This document shows positions 21,601 through 32,159 of a stretch of 64,000 nt of DNA, piece after piece. Position 1 is the stretch's first letter. Each line of letters starts with the position of its first letter. This stretch comes from Yersinia bercovieri ATCC 43970 (GTDB lineage: Bacteria > Pseudomonadota > Gammaproteobacteria > Enterobacterales > Enterobacteriaceae). The DNA lies in the NCBI RefSeq assembly GCF_013282745.1, contig NZ_CP054044.1, positions 1,302,001 through 1,366,000 of the forward strand. The letters run 5' to 3'. The translations under genes were made by a program, and so were the position numbers. Under the pieces are notes generated by a model. That model worked only from the letters and a program-made list of their open reading frames with translations. It had not been told where the DNA came from and did not search any database.

Positions 21601-22701
21601 TTACAACCGCATTGGCATGACCACGTAGGCCGCGGCCTGACTGGCACCATCTTCGATCTGCACACTCGAAACTGAATCAGTCAGTAACAGGCGCACATCT
21701 TCACACTTCAGTGCGTTAAGCACATCAAGCACATAGCTGACGTTGAAACCGATCTCCATTTCCGTCCCGTCGTAGCTGACATCGAGGATCTCTTCTGCTT
21801 CTTCCTGCTCAGGGTTATTGGCCGTGATCTTGAGCTGATTTTGGCTAACATAGAGCCGAACGCCACGAAACTTCTCATTAGATAAGATAGCCGCTCGAGC
21901 AAAAGCTTGTTTCAGCAAATCACAGCTCGCTTCCAACGTTTTGTCCGGATTTTTCGGCAATACGCGGCGATAATCAGGGAAACGGCCATCGACCAGCTTA
22001 GAGGTGAAAATAAAATCACCGACATGAGCGCGGATGTTGTTACTGCCAATTTGCAGACGCAGTGGTGTATCACCACCATCCAGTAACCTCACCAACTCCA
22101 TCACGCCTTTACGTGGCACGATCACCGAATGTGACGGCAGCGTTTGGCCAATCGGCATTGAGCATACCGCCAAACGGTGACCATCGGTCGCGACGGTGCG
22201 CAACTCTTCGCCTTCGGTCTCAAACAGCATGCCATTCAAGTAATAGCGCACATCCTGATGGGCCATCGAGAACTGAGTGGACTCAATCAGGCGCTTCAAG
22301 GTGGCTTGCGGTAAAGTGAATTCAACTTCACTCTGCCAGTCATCCAGATTAGGGAAATCTACCGCCGGTAAGGTGGATAGCGAGAAGCGGCTACGACCAG
22401 AGCGCACCAGCAGACGATCGCCATCTAATGCGACGGTAATTTCGGCCCCTTCCGGCAAACCACGCCAGATATCAAAAAACTTCCGGGCAGGCACTGTGGT
22501 AGCACCCTGTTCATGGGGCTGGGATAGGGCAACACAGGCCACCATCTCCATCTCCAGATCGGTACCGGTCAGGCGCAAAGAACCTTCCGTCACTTGCAGC
22601 AACAAGTTACCCAGAATAGGCAACGTAGGGCGTCCACCCAGCGGGCTACTGACCTGTTGCAGCGGTTTTAGCAGATGCTCACGTTCAATGATAAATTTCA
22701 T
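21601..22701 (-). CDS. dnaN: DNA polymerase III beta sliding clamp
   Basis: DnaN forms the ring-shaped dimer that tethers polymerase III to DNA. The 366 residues equal the E. coli length. The start MKFIIEREHLLKPLQQV and the end YVVMPMRL, which lines the clamp-binding pocket, are both conserved. It begins 4 bp after dnaA and is probably co-transcribed and translationally coupled with it. Confidence 0.98.
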   Translation of the reverse strand: MKFIIEREHLLKPLQQVSSPLGGRPTLPILGNLLLQVTEGSLRLTGTDLEMEMVACVALSQPHEQGATTVPARKFFDIWRGLPEGAEITVALDGDRLLVRSGRSRFSLSTLPAVDFPNLDDWQSEVEFTLPQATLKRLIESTQFSMAHQDVRYYLNGMLFETEGEELRTVATDGHRLAVCSMPIGQTLPSHSVIVPRKGVMELVRLLDGGDTPLRLQIGSNNIRAHVGDFIFTSKLVDGRFPDYRRVLPKNPDKTLEASCDLLKQAFARAAILSNEKFRGVRLYVSQNQLKITANNPEQEEAEEILDVSYDGTEMEIGFNVSYVLDVLNALKCEDVRLLLTDSVSSVQIEDGASQAAAYVVMPMRL

Positions 22702-22705
22702 AGCG

Positions 22706-24096
22706 CTAGGAGGATAATGTTCTGATTAAGTTAGAGAAATCTTCTTTGATGTCGTGACTTTCTTCACGCAACTGCTCAATTTTCCGGCAGGCGTGCAACA
22801 CCGTGGTATGGTCGCGGCCACCAAACGCATCGCCGATTTCAGGCAGGCTGTGGTTGGTTAGCTCTTTCGCCAACGCCATCGCCATTTGACGTGGGCGGGC
22901 TACCGAACGTGAACGCCGTTTGGAGAGTAGGTCAGCGACCTTAATTTTATAATATTCAGCAACAGTTTTTTGAATATTATCGATAGTAACCAGCTTTTCC
23001 TGCAATGCCAGTAAGTCGCGCAGCGCTTCGCGCACAAAATCAATGGTAATTGCCCGACCCGTAAAATTGGCGTTGGCTATCACACGATTCAATGCCCCTT
23101 CCAGCTCACGCACGTTAGAACGCAGACGCTTGGCAATAAAGAACGCGACCTCACCGGGCAAGCGAATATCATTTTCATCCGCTTTCTTCATCAGAATCGC
23201 GACACGGGTTTCCAGTTCCGGCGGCTCGATAGCTACCGTCAGGCCCCAGCCAAACCGCGACTTCAGACGATCTTCTACGCCATTGATCTCTTTTGGATAG
23301 CGATCTGACGTCAAAATGATCTGCTGATTACCTTCCAGCAAGGCATTAAAGGTGTGGAAAAACTCTTCCTGCGAACGCTCTTTATTGGCAAAGAACTGAA
23401 TATCATCGATTAATAGTGCATCAACCGAACGATAATAGCGCTTAAACTCTTCTATCGCGTTGTTCTGCAAGGCTTTGACCATATCTTGCACAAAACGCTC
23501 TGAATGCATGTAAACCACTTTGGCATTGGCTTTACGGGCCATGATGCCATTCCCCACAGCATGTAACAGGTGAGTTTTACCCAAACCTGTACCGCCATAG
23601 AGGAATAACGGGTTATACGCCCCCCCGGATTATCAGCCACCTGACGTGCTGCTGCCCGGGCCAGTTGGTTCGATTTACCCTCAACGAAGTTATCAAATGT
23701 GTGCTTCGGGTTAACATTCGAACGGTAAGAGTGTTCAGGCTGAGCGGGCGAACTATCCCAACTCGGGCGCACAGGTGCGCTGCGGGTAACCGGAGCGACA
23801 GGCGCACTAACGCTGGCTGTAACTGGATGACTGTGTGCCGCTCTTACCGCCGGTTTACTCCCCACTTCAAAACGCAGTAAGGGAACCTCGCTGCCACAAA
23901 AGTCATTAAGTAAGCCATTGATATTGTTTAAGTACTTATCACGGACCCAGTCCAGAACAAAACGATTAGGGGCGTAAAGCGCCAGAGTATTGTCACTCAG
24001 TTCCGCCTGTAGGGGGCGTATCCACATACTAAATTCTGTGGCAGGTAACTCATCCTGCAATCGGGCAAGACACTGCTGCCAAAGCGAAAGTGACAC
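22706..24096 (-). CDS. dnaA: Chromosomal replication initiator DnaA, reading frame broken by a 1-nt deletion
   Basis: DnaA binds oriC and opens it. The conserved start is a GTG at 24096 ([14 protein letters not shown]). Residues 1-156 are in one frame: the N-terminal DnaB/DiaA-interaction domain and the linker. After VADNPGG the frame is lost, and the AAA+ domain ([16 protein letters not shown], Walker [10 protein letters not shown]) and helix-turn-helix domain ([15 protein letters not shown]) continue in the -1 frame. The junction is a C7 run on the plus strand at 23620-23626. Eight Cs would restore [14 protein letters not shown] and a protein of exactly 463 residues, the Yersinia length. 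Since dnaA is essential, a homopolymer sequencing error or slippage is far likelier than true loss. Both pieces are otherwise undamaged. Confidence 0.95.
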
Positions 24097-24347
24097 GGCG
24101 GACTCCACTCGAACAAGATCAATAAAAGAAAGAAATCAGGATTTTTGCAACTCATCGTTTTTGACACACGCCAATAGGCCTGTAGCAAGCCAAGGTGACA
24201 TGCGAACCGTTTTTCGGTTGTTTTTACGACTAACATCTCCCCGCGATCCCGGAGTAGTGATCCCAGAGTAGTAGATGCGATCGGAATGGCGGATCATAGC
24301 GCAAAAGGAGCAATAGATCCTCCCCTTCCTCACAGATTAGATCCTTT

Positions 24348-24356
24348 TTATCCACA
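24348..24356 (+). promoter_or_regulatory. DnaA box in the dnaA promoter region
   Basis: A perfect consensus DnaA box, TTATCCACA, sits about 250 bp upstream of dnaA. In E. coli such a box between the dnaA promoters mediates autoregulation. Confidence 0.85.
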
Positions 24357-24520
24357 GGGCATAACTTCTGCCGGGAGTGTAACCCAGCGCACAGCTTTTC
24401 GTGCCCCTCATCGTCAACGATCGCGAAATATTTCAGATTATACTGGTTCCACCTTCCCCTTTTCCGGCAACTGATCCTCATTATTCCACAAAGGATCTCA
24501 CAGCGATCCTTGCGCTTTAT

Positions 24521-24548
24521 TCGGGAGTCCGTATAATCCTCAGCCCTA
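24521..24548 (+). promoter_or_regulatory. Putative sigma-70 promoter upstream of rpmH
   Basis: TTGCGC (24521-24526), a 16-bp spacer and a perfect TATAAT (24543-24548) point toward rpmH. Confidence 0.65.
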
Positions 24549-24665
24549 CGTGTGATGACTGTTATCTTGATGGCCCAGGTCAAAAAGAGACCAGCAGTAA
24601 ACACGGACAGGCTCTTGGTAAACTCCCGATACAGAAAACTTCTGTGCGGGCGTGCGCAATGTCAA

Positions 24666-24694
24666 TTGACTCAGGACTGTACAATTATTACAAT
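24666..24694 (+). promoter_or_regulatory. Strong sigma-70 promoter for rpmH-rnpA
   Basis: TTGACT (24666-24671), a 17-bp spacer and TACAAT (24689-24694) lie about 100 bp upstream of rpmH, with optimal spacing. Confidence 0.75.
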
Positions 24695-24786
24695 CCCGCT
24701 TCTTTATATGTTGCGATTGAGGCGTCGGTGTCTTCACTCCGAGCAGCCAAACGCGTTTACTGAATCAGTAATTATTTTAAGTTTAG

Positions 24787-24939
<153 letters not shown>

Positions 24940-24957
24940 TAAAAGCTAACCATCTCA

Positions 24958-25317
24958 GTGGTTAAGCTAGCATTTCCTAGGGAGTTACGTTTGTTAACTC
25001 CCAGTCATTTCACTTTCGTCTTCCAGCAGCCACTACGGGCTGGCACGCCGCAAATCACCATCCTCGGCCGCCTGAACGAGCTGGGGCATCCCCGCATCGG
25101 TCTTACCGTCGCCAAAAAACATGTCAAACGTGCTCACGAACGTAATCGGATAAAGCGCCTAACCCGCGAAAGCTTCCGTTTACATCAGCACACGTTGCCG
25201 TCTATGGATTTTGTCGTTTTGGTGAAAAAGGGTGTGGCTGACCTCGATAACCGTGCGTTGACGGAAGCTTTGGAAAAATTATGGCGTCGCCACTGTCGCC
25301 AGGCTCCCGCATCCTGA
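24958..25317 (+). CDS. rnpA: Ribonuclease P protein component
   Basis: RnpA is the protein subunit of RNase P, which binds the catalytic RNA that matures tRNA 5' ends. The 119 residues match E. coli in length and sequence. The hallmark RNR motif lies in [16 protein letters not shown]. The start is a GTG (VKLAFPREL...). The C-terminus overlaps the start of yidD by 37 bp in another frame, as is usual in enterobacteria. Confidence 0.98.
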   Translation: MVKLAFPRELRLLTPSHFTFVFQQPLRAGTPQITILGRLNELGHPRIGLTVAKKHVKRAHERNRIKRLTRESFRLHQHTLPSMDFVVLVKKGVADLDNRALTEALEKLWRRHCRQAPAS

Positions 25318-25538
25318 TCGGGCTAATCAGGGGCTATCAGCTCGTGATTAGTCCGCTGCTGGGGCCGCGCTGTCGTTTCCATCCGACATGCTCTCATTAC
25401 GGAATTGAGGCATTGCGCCGGTTTGGCATGATAAAAGGCAGTTGGTTAACACTGAAACGCGTATTAAAATGCCACCCTTTGAACCCAGGTGGCGATGATC
25501 CCGTGCCGCCGAAACCCGACGATAACAGAGAACACTAA
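25281..25538 (+). CDS. yidD: Membrane protein insertion efficiency factor YidD
   Basis: The 85-residue protein of the YidD (DUF37) family is membrane-associated through an amphipathic N-terminus. It has the conserved [19 protein letters not shown] with two cysteines, and [14 protein letters not shown]. In E. coli it supports YidC-dependent membrane insertion. It overlaps rnpA and ends 2 bp before yidC starts, so it is translationally linked to both. Confidence 0.97.
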   Translation: MASPLSPGSRILIGLIRGYQLVISPLLGPRCRFHPTCSHYGIEALRRFGMIKGSWLTLKRVLKCHPLNPGGDDPVPPKPDDNREH

Positions 25539-25540
25539 CG

Positions 25541-27187
25541 ATGGATTCGCAACGCAATCTTCTACTCATCGCTCTGCTGTTCGTGTCTTTCATGATCTGG
25601 CAAGCCTGGCAAGTGGATAACAATCCACAACCAGCGGCCCAGACCACGCAACAGACTGCGAATACTGCTACCGGTGATAAAGCAAGTCAGGCCGTGCCAG
25701 CCAGTGGTCAGGGTCAACTGATTACTGTAAAAACTGATGTGCTGTCTCTGACCATTAATACCCGTGGCGGTGACATCGAGCAGGCTAACCTGCTGGCTTA
25801 CCCGGATGCTCTGGGTTCAGACAAAACTTTCGAATTACTGGAAACCACACCAGCTTTCGTTTATCAGGCGCAAAGCGGTCTGACAGGCAAAAGCGGCCCG
25901 GATAATCCAGCTAACGGTGAGCGCCCGCTATTTGAAGCGCCACAGACCAGCTTTGTCTTAGCCGATGGTCAGGATGAACTGCGCATTCCATTGACCTTCA
26001 CTGGCAAAGATGGCTCCGTTTTCACCAAAACTTTTGTGCTAAAACGTAACGACTACGCCATTGGCGTGGATTATCACGTTAAAAATGCCTCAGATGCCCC
26101 ATTGGAACTGACGCTATTTGGCCAATTGAAGCAGAGCATCAACTTGCCTAAACACCGTGATACTGGCAGCAATAACTTTGCGCTGCATACTTATCGTGGT
26201 GCCGCTTACTCTTCTGATGACACTAAATATAAAAAATACAGCTTTAGTGATATCGAAGACAAAAGTTTAGACATCACCACCAAAGGTGGCTGGGTTGCAA
26301 TGTTGCAGCAGTATTTCGCCACAGCGTGGATTCCAGCGGCTAACGAAACCAACACCTTCTACTCTGCTGATTTGGGTAACGGTCTGGCTGCTATCGGCTT
26401 CAAAGGCATGCCCGTCGTCATTCAACCGGGTGAGCAGAAACAACTGGGTGCCACCTTGTGGGTTGGCCCGGAAATTCAGGACAAAATGGCAGCCATCGCG
26501 CCACACCTGGATCTGACGGTTGATTATGGTTGGTTATGGTTTATTTCTCAGCCACTGTTCAAACTGCTGAAATTCATTCACAGCTTTGTCGGTAACTGGG
26601 GCTTCTCCATCATTGTCATCACCTTTATCGTGCGCGGTATCATGTACCCGCTGACGAAGGCGCAATACACCTCGATGGCGAAAATGCGTTTGCTGCAGCC
26701 TAAACTGGCCGCCATGCGTGAGCGTATCGGCGACGATAAGCAGCGCATGAGTCAGGAGATGATGGCGCTGTACAAAGCTGAGAAGGTTAATCCACTGGGT
26801 GGCTGCTTACCGCTGGTCATTCAGATGCCTATCTTCCTGGCGTTGTACTACATGTTGATGAGCTCGGTTGAATTGCGCCACGCGCCGTTCATCTTGTGGA
26901 TTCATGACCTGTCAGCACAAGACCCGTACTACATCTTGCCAATTCTGATGGGTATCACCATGTACTTCATTCAGAAGATGTCACCGACCACCGTGACTGA
27001 CCCGATGCAGCAGAAGATCATGACTTTCATGCCAGTCATCTTCACGGTGTTCTTCCTGTGGTTCCCGGCGGGTCTGGTACTGTACTATATCGTCAGTAAC
27101 CTGGTGACCATCCTGCAGCAACAGCTGATTTATCGTGGTCTGGAAAAACGTGGCTTACACAGCCGCGATAAGAAAAAACAGTCGTAA
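25541..27187 (+). CDS. yidC: Membrane protein insertase YidC
   Basis: YidC inserts and folds inner-membrane proteins, with the Sec translocon or alone; known substrates include ATP synthase subunit c. The 548 residues equal the E. coli length. An N-terminal signal anchor ([17 protein letters not shown]) is followed by the large periplasmic beta-sandwich (about 60-340). The five-TM core begins at [14 protein letters not shown] with the conserved groove Arg in that helix. [21 protein letters not shown] and a basic C-tail ([16 protein letters not shown]) complete it. Confidence 0.98.
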   Translation: MDSQRNLLLIALLFVSFMIWQAWQVDNNPQPAAQTTQQTANTATGDKASQAVPASGQGQLITVKTDVLSLTINTRGGDIEQANLLAYPDALGSDKTFELLETTPAFVYQAQSGLTGKSGPDNPANGERPLFEAPQTSFVLADGQDELRIPLTFTGKDGSVFTKTFVLKRNDYAIGVDYHVKNASDAPLELTLFGQLKQSINLPKHRDTGSNNFALHTYRGAAYSSDDTKYKKYSFSDIEDKSLDITTKGGWVAMLQQYFATAWIPAANETNTFYSADLGNGLAAIGFKGMPVVIQPGEQKQLGATLWVGPEIQDKMAAIAPHLDLTVDYGWLWFISQPLFKLLKFIHSFVGNWGFSIIVITFIVRGIMYPLTKAQYTSMAKMRLLQPKLAAMRERIGDDKQRMSQEMMALYKAEKVNPLGGCLPLVIQMPIFLALYYMLMSSVELRHAPFILWIHDLSAQDPYYILPILMGITMYFIQKMSPTTVTDPMQQKIMTFMPVIFTVFFLWFPAGLVLYYIVSNLVTILQQQLIYRGLEKRGLHSRDKKKQS

Positions 27188-27193
27188 TAGATA

Positions 27194-27287
27194 GATACCC
27201 AAATTAATTGGCGTTGCAGAGGCCCAAGGATGGGCCAGGTAGATAAACAGCTAACAAAACGCTGTAACCTCAAGTAAGCAGGGTATC
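27194..27287. repeat. Small ERIC-like or palindromic element between yidC and mnmE
   Basis: GATACCC (27194-27200) and GGGTATC (27281-27287) form terminal inverted repeats, and GTTGCAG near the left end mirrors CTGTAAC near the right. The ends resemble ERIC termini, but the middle differs and is short, so it could be a decayed or internally deleted ERIC or another miniature repeat. Confidence 0.5.
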
Positions 27288-27383
27288 AAGGCGGTCAATA
27301 TGACCGCCTTATTCTTTTTACACAAGCCTGATTTTCGTGATTCAGGCTTGTGCAAAAACAATAAGTTAAAGAGAGAAATTACC

Positions 27384-28748
27384 ATGAGCGCCACTGATAC
27401 TATCGTCGCACAAGCAACGCCGCCAGGCCGTGGTGGCGTGGGTATTTTACGTGTTTCAGGTCGTGCTGCCGCCGCCGTCGCGCAGGCGGTTTTGGGCAAA
27501 TTGCCCAAACCACGTTATGCCGATTATCTGCCATTTAAAGATGTCGATGGCAGTACGCTGGATCAAGGTATTGCTCTCTACTTCCCCGGCCCGAACTCCT
27601 TCACTGGCGAGGACGTGCTGGAACTACAAGGTCACGGCGGCCCCGTGATACTGGATCTGCTGTTAAAACGCATTCTGGCCCTGCCAGGGCTGCGCATTGC
27701 CCGTCCGGGTGAGTTCTCTGAACGCGCATTCCTCAACGACAAGCTGGACTTGGCACAAGCAGAGGCGATTGCTGACTTGATTGATGCCAGTTCAGAGCAA
27801 GCCGCGCGCTCGGCGGTGAACTCATTGCAGGGGGCGTTTTCAGTTCGCATCCATCAATTGGTGGAAGCACTTACTCACCTGCGAATCTACGTCGAGGCTG
27901 CCATTGACTTCCCAGATGAGGAAATCGACTTCCTTTCCGATGGCAAAATTGAAGGCCAGCTAAACGGCGTCATGGCCGAGCTGGAGCAGGTGCGCACTGA
28001 AGCCCGCCAAGGCAGTCTGCTGCGCGAAGGGATGAAAGTGGTGATTGCAGGCCGCCCTAATGCCGGTAAATCTAGCTTACTCAATGCGTTAGCAGGCCGT
28101 GAAGCCGCGATTGTCACCGATATTGCAGGAACCACTCGTGATGTATTGCGGGAACATATTCATATCGATGGGATGCCACTGCATATCATCGACACCGCCG
28201 GTTTACGCGAAGCCAGTGACGAAGTTGAGCGCATTGGCATCGAACGGGCATGGAATGAGATAGAACAAGCCGACCGAGTGCTGTTTATGGTTGATGGCAC
28301 CACCACGGATGCCACTGAACCCGCCGCGATTTGGCCGGAGTTTATGGCGCGCTTGCCCTCGACGCTCCCCATCACTGTGGTGCGCAATAAAGCGGATATC
28401 ACCGGTGAGACGCTGGGGCTAACAGAAGTGAATGGTCACTCACTAATTCGCTTATCCGCCCGAACAGGCGAAGGCATTGACCTGCTGCGCAACCATTTGA
28501 AGCAGAGTATGGGCTTTACCAGCAACACCGAAGGCGGTTTTCTGGCTCGCCGCCGCCATTTGCAGGCACTGGAAACAGCCGCACAGCATTTGGTGCAGGG
28601 CCACGAACAGTTAGTAAGCGCTTACGCCGGTGAACTACTGGCTGAAGAGTTACGGTTAGCACAACAGTCATTGAGTGAAATTACCGGTGAATTTAGCTCG
28701 GATGACTTACTGGGGCGCATTTTCTCCAGTTTTTGTATTGGAAAATGA
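27384..28748 (+). CDS. mnmE: tRNA uridine-5-carboxymethylaminomethyl modification GTPase MnmE
   Basis: MnmE works with MnmG to add the (carboxymethyl)aminomethyl group to wobble U34 of several tRNAs. Starting at [18 protein letters not shown] gives 454 residues, the family length; the 28-codon in-frame extension upstream is not conserved. The N-terminal formyl-THF-binding domain is followed by the inserted G domain ([30 protein letters not shown]) and by the C-terminal CIGK whose Cys is conserved. Its partner mnmG is near the other end of this window. Confidence 0.98.
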   Translation: MSATDTIVAQATPPGRGGVGILRVSGRAAAAVAQAVLGKLPKPRYADYLPFKDVDGSTLDQGIALYFPGPNSFTGEDVLELQGHGGPVILDLLLKRILALPGLRIARPGEFSERAFLNDKLDLAQAEAIADLIDASSEQAARSAVNSLQGAFSVRIHQLVEALTHLRIYVEAAIDFPDEEIDFLSDGKIEGQLNGVMAELEQVRTEARQGSLLREGMKVVIAGRPNAGKSSLLNALAGREAAIVTDIAGTTRDVLREHIHIDGMPLHIIDTAGLREASDEVERIGIERAWNEIEQADRVLFMVDGTTTDATEPAAIWPEFMARLPSTLPITVVRNKADITGETLGLTEVNGHSLIRLSARTGEGIDLLRNHLKQSMGFTSNTEGGFLARRRHLQALETAAQHLVQGHEQLVSAYAGELLAEELRLAQQSLSEITGEFSSDDLLGRIFSSFCIGK

Positions 28749-28767
28749 GTGTGATGCGCTAGCGCGG

Positions 28768-28801
28768 GAGCAGATTATCGCTAATTTTGATAATCTTGCT
28801 C
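28768..28801. terminator. Hairpin after mnmE
   Basis: GAGCAGATTATC and GATAATCTTGCTC pair with one bulge around a 9-nt loop. It lies about 20 bp past the mnmE stop without a clear T tract; it is a candidate terminator or 3' stabiliser. Confidence 0.45.
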
Positions 28802-28893
28802 TATGTGTCTGAACTGTGCAGCGGCTTGAGCGAGCAAAATCAGCACTGCCAGTGACTCGAACACTTAACTATATCCCTAAATTTGAGGTATCC

Positions 28894-30093
28894 ATGATTA
28901 TAAAACCACGTGTACGCGGCTTTATCTGTGTGACTGCTCACCCGGCGGGCTGTGAAGCCAACGTCAAAAAGCAAATCGACTATGTCACCGCAGCAGGCCC
29001 CATCGCTAATGGCCCAAAACGAGTATTAGTGATTGGTGCGTCAACTGGATACGGGCTGGCAGCCCGCATCACAGCAGCATTTGGTTGTGGTGCCGATACC
29101 TTGGGTGTTTTCTTCGAACGTCCTGGCGAAGAGAGCAAACCCGCAACCTCTGGTTGGTACAATAGCGCGGCATTCCATAAGTTTGCCGAGCAAAAAGGTC
29201 TGTACGCGAAGAGTATCAATGGTGATGCTTTCTCCGATCAGATTAAACAGCTGACCATTGATGCTATCAAACAAGATTTAGGTCAAGTTGATCAGGTGAT
29301 CTACAGCCTGGCCTCACCACGCCGTACTCACCCAAAAACCGGTGAAGTGTTCAACTCCACACTGAAACCTATCGGTCATGAAGTTAAGTTCCGTGGTCTT
29401 GATACCGACAAAGAAGTGATCAAAGAAGCCGTACTGCAACCGGCTACCCAGGAAGAGATCGACAACACGGTTGCGGTCATGGGTGGCGAAGACTGGCAGA
29501 TGTGGATTGATGCGCTGTTGGAAGCCGGCGTGCTGGCGGAAGGTGCGCAAACCACCGCCTTCACCTATCTGGGCGAGAAGATCACCCATGATATCTACTG
29601 GAACGGCTCCATTGGCGCAGCCAAAAAGGATCTGGACCAAAAGGTACTGGCTATCCGCGATAGCCTGGCAGCCCACGGCGGCGGTGATGCCCGTGTGTCA
29701 GTGCTGAAAGCGGTTGTGACTCAAGCCAGCTCTGCCATTCCAATGATGCCACTCTATTTGTCACTGTTATTCAAAGTGATGAAAGAGAAAGGCACTCACG
29801 AAGGTTGTATCGAGCAGGTCTACTCGCTGTATAAAGATAGCCTGTGTGGCAACGCGCCACATATGGATCAAGAGGGCCGTCTGCGCGCAGACTACAAAGA
29901 GCTGGCTCCTGAAGTTCAAAGCCAGGTGCAGCAGTTGTGGGATCAAGTTACCAATGACAACATCTATCAACTAACTGATTTTGTTGGCTATAAAACCGAA
30001 TTCCTCAATCTGTTCGGTTTCTCGATCGACGGTGTGGACTATGACGCCGATGTTAATCCTGATGTGAAAATCCCGAATCTGATTCAGGGCTAA
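28894..30093 (+). CDS. fabV: Enoyl-[ACP] reductase FabV (trans-2-enoyl-CoA reductase)
   Basis: FabV reduces trans-2-enoyl-ACP with NADH in the last step of each fatty-acid elongation cycle and is an alternative to FabI. Starting at [17 protein letters not shown] gives 399 residues, the length of the characterised Yersinia FabV. The nucleotide-binding region [15 protein letters not shown] and the signature Tyr-x8-Lys (Tyr235, Lys244 in [10 protein letters not shown]) are present. Members of this family are naturally less sensitive to triclosan than FabI. Confidence 0.97.
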   Translation: MIIKPRVRGFICVTAHPAGCEANVKKQIDYVTAAGPIANGPKRVLVIGASTGYGLAARITAAFGCGADTLGVFFERPGEESKPATSGWYNSAAFHKFAEQKGLYAKSINGDAFSDQIKQLTIDAIKQDLGQVDQVIYSLASPRRTHPKTGEVFNSTLKPIGHEVKFRGLDTDKEVIKEAVLQPATQEEIDNTVAVMGGEDWQMWIDALLEAGVLAEGAQTTAFTYLGEKITHDIYWNGSIGAAKKDLDQKVLAIRDSLAAHGGGDARVSVLKAVVTQASSAIPMMPLYLSLLFKVMKEKGTHEGCIEQVYSLYKDSLCGNAPHMDQEGRLRADYKELAPEVQSQVQQLWDQVTNDNIYQLTDFVGYKTEFLNLFGFSIDGVDYDADVNPDVKIPNLIQG

Positions 30094-30113
30094 ACTCAGG
30101 TTTATCGCACTAA

Positions 30114-30149
30114 AACCCGCTGCGCTGCAACTTGACCGCGCAGCGGGTT
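30114..30149 (+). terminator. Terminator after fabV
   Basis: AACCCGCTGCGC (30114-30125) and GCGCAGCGGGTT (30138-30149) form a perfect 12-bp stem with a 12-nt loop, about 20 bp past the fabV stop. The sequence that follows is A/T-rich. Confidence 0.75.
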
Positions 30150-30314
30150 GATAATAATCTTATATCCCCCTCTCTTATACTCTCCTTGATACCGCTATAG
30201 CTTTATAATGGATAAGCTAAGTCTATATTCTTCGTTTACGGATAGCGCAATCGCCTGCAACCTTGTGAATAAATTCTCCTTTAGATACTGAATTAATATT
30301 TATTCCACAGGGAA

Positions 30315-31130
30315 ATGATGATGAGAATACCTTCAGTGGCAGTACCTCTCCTTAGCTTAATTATTTTAACTTCGCTGAATGCTCACAGTGAGGAGCAGAG
30401 ATTGATTAAGTTAGGGTTTAATCCCGGCCCCTATAAAGAACAATTTGAGAAGGGCGTAGCCCCCTATCTGATAAAAAAAGGCTACAGCATTGAATATAAA
30501 GATTTCAATGATGGCATTCAGGTCAATAATGCGGTCAGCACTGGTGAGATTGATGGCAATATCATGCAGCATCCGATTTATCTGCAAGCAATAAATGACC
30601 GGCTGCGCATAGATAATACGGGTATTGTTCAGGTACCAACGCCACCCATGGGGCTATATTCCAATAAGCACCAAAAAGAGGATAAACCCAAAGATGGCGC
30701 ATGGATTTCAGTCCCGAACCAACCCTCAAATGAGTACCGCGCGGCACTCTTACTGCAATCCATTGGCTGGATAAAGCTGAAAGAGAAAATTGATCCCGCG
30801 ACCTTCTCGCAGAAAGATATTGCGGAAAATCCGTATCACTTGGTGATCAAAGAGATGGATAATGCCCAGCAAGTCAGGGCGCTACCTGATGTCGACTTTG
30901 GTGCTATTCAAGGTAACTTTGCCGTCTCTAACGGAATAAAACTCACCTCAGCTCTGCAACTTGAAAAACCCACTACACAATTTGTTAATGTGGTTACTGT
31001 TGCCGGTAAAAATAAGGATGCTGAGTTTGCTAAAGATATTATTGCCGGATATCACTCACCTGAATTCAAAAAATACATTTTGGAAAACGAAAAGTATACG
31101 GGTTATATGCTGCCTGATTATCTGAACTAA
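30315..31130 (+). CDS. MetQ/NlpA-family substrate-binding protein, non-lipoprotein form
   Basis: This 271-residue periplasmic binding protein belongs to the NlpA/MetQ family, shown by LIKLGFNPGPYKEQFEKGVAPYL, GNIMQHPIYLQ and MGLYSNKH. The signal peptide (LLSLIILTSLNAHS-EE) contains no cysteine, so unlike typical MetQ it should be a soluble periplasmic protein. It is the first gene of a three-gene ABC transporter operon. Methionine or a related amino acid is the likely ligand by family; no MetJ-type AGACGTCT box was seen upstream, so the ligand may differ. Confidence 0.85.
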   Translation: MMMRIPSVAVPLLSLIILTSLNAHSEEQRLIKLGFNPGPYKEQFEKGVAPYLIKKGYSIEYKDFNDGIQVNNAVSTGEIDGNIMQHPIYLQAINDRLRIDNTGIVQVPTPPMGLYSNKHQKEDKPKDGAWISVPNQPSNEYRAALLLQSIGWIKLKEKIDPATFSQKDIAENPYHLVIKEMDNAQQVRALPDVDFGAIQGNFAVSNGIKLTSALQLEKPTTQFVNVVTVAGKNKDAEFAKDIIAGYHSPEFKKYILENEKYTGYMLPDYLN

Positions 31131-31142
31131 TGGAATAAGCCG

Positions 31143-32159
31143 ATGATTGAGCTTCAGCATATTTCTAAAACCTTTGAACGCCAAGGTATCAAACTACAGG
31201 CATTGAATAATGTCAGTTTAACCGTCGCAGATGGCGATATATTTGGCATCATCGGTTATAGCGGAGCAGGGAAAAGCACCTTATTACGGATGGTCAATTC
31301 GCTGGAAAGCCCGACATCAGGTAATGTCATTATTGATGGTAAAAATCTGCATGACTTTAGTCATGAGCAGCTACGGCTGCTGAAAAAAAATATTGGCATG
31401 ATATTCCAAAACTTTAATTTACTGGAATCAAAGACAGTTTTTAAAAATGTCGCTATGCCGCTCATTCTATTGGGGAAAAACAAAAAATTCATTCAGGAAC
31501 GCGTTGCTGAACTGTTAGATTTTGTTGGCTTAGGTGATAAAAGCCATAGCTTCCCTAACGAATTATCGGGCGGCCAGAAGCAACGGGTGGGTATTGCGCG
31601 CGCCCTGGCAACCAATCCGTCGATCCTATTATGTGATGAGGCCACATCCTCACTGGACCCACAAACAACCGCCCAGATCTTATTATTGCTAAAGAAAATC
31701 AACCAGCAATACAACATTACGGTTTTGCTGATTACTCATGAAATGTCAGTGATTCAAAAAATATGCAATAAGGTGGCAGTGATGGAGAACGGCCAAATTA
31801 TTGAGCAAGGATCGGTATTAACGGTGTTTGGTCACCCAACTCATCCCACCACCCTTAATTTCGTCCGCACCGTAATAAAAGATAGCTTACCTGAGAGTGT
31901 GAAAAAGCTGTTGAATAACAGCCATGCAGGCCGCCAATTCCGATTAGCCTTTATGGGGTCAATAGCCACTCAGCCGGTGATCAATCAGCTTATCAAGCAG
32001 TATGACATTGGCGTTAATATTCTGTTTGCCAACATGTCAGAGATACAGGACACCACCCTCGGCCACATGGTGCTGTTATTAACCGGCGAGAATCATACCA
32101 TTGATGGTGCTGTCAGTTATCTGACGGAAACCGGTATTGATATACAGGAAATAAATTGA
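31143..32159 (+). CDS. MetN-family ABC transporter ATPase
   Basis: The 338-residue ATPase has Walker A GYSGAGKST, the Q-loop FQNF, signature LSGGQKQR, Walker B ILLCDEATSSLD and the H-loop THE. The C-terminal 90 residues form a NIL ligand-sensing domain, which is diagnostic of MetN and allows feedback inhibition by substrate. Its stop overlaps the start of the permease gene by 4 bp (ATGA). It is a paralogue or relative of the methionine importer; the substrate is not certain. Confidence 0.88.
   Translation: MIELQHISKTFERQGIKLQALNNVSLTVADGDIFGIIGYSGAGKSTLLRMVNSLESPTSGNVIIDGKNLHDFSHEQLRLLKKNIGMIFQNFNLLESKTVFKNVAMPLILLGKNKKFIQERVAELLDFVGLGDKSHSFPNELSGGQKQRVGIARALATNPSILLCDEATSSLDPQTTAQILLLLKKINQQYNITVLLITHEMSVIQKICNKVAVMENGQIIEQGSVLTVFGHPTHPTTLNFVRTVIKDSLPESVKKLLNNSHAGRQFRLAFMGSIATQPVINQLIKQYDIGVNILFANMSEIQDTTLGHMVLLLTGENHTIDGAVSYLTETGIDIQEIN

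Noticed and set aside
22706..23584. A separate short dnaA-like gene starting at the TTG in the P-loop
   Set aside because: It is the C-terminal part of the frameshifted dnaA; starting inside GLGKTH would destroy the Walker A motif.
24286..24763. Several overlapping ORFs in the dnaA-rpmH gap
   Set aside because: They overlap promoters and the DnaA box, run on both strands and show no coding character.
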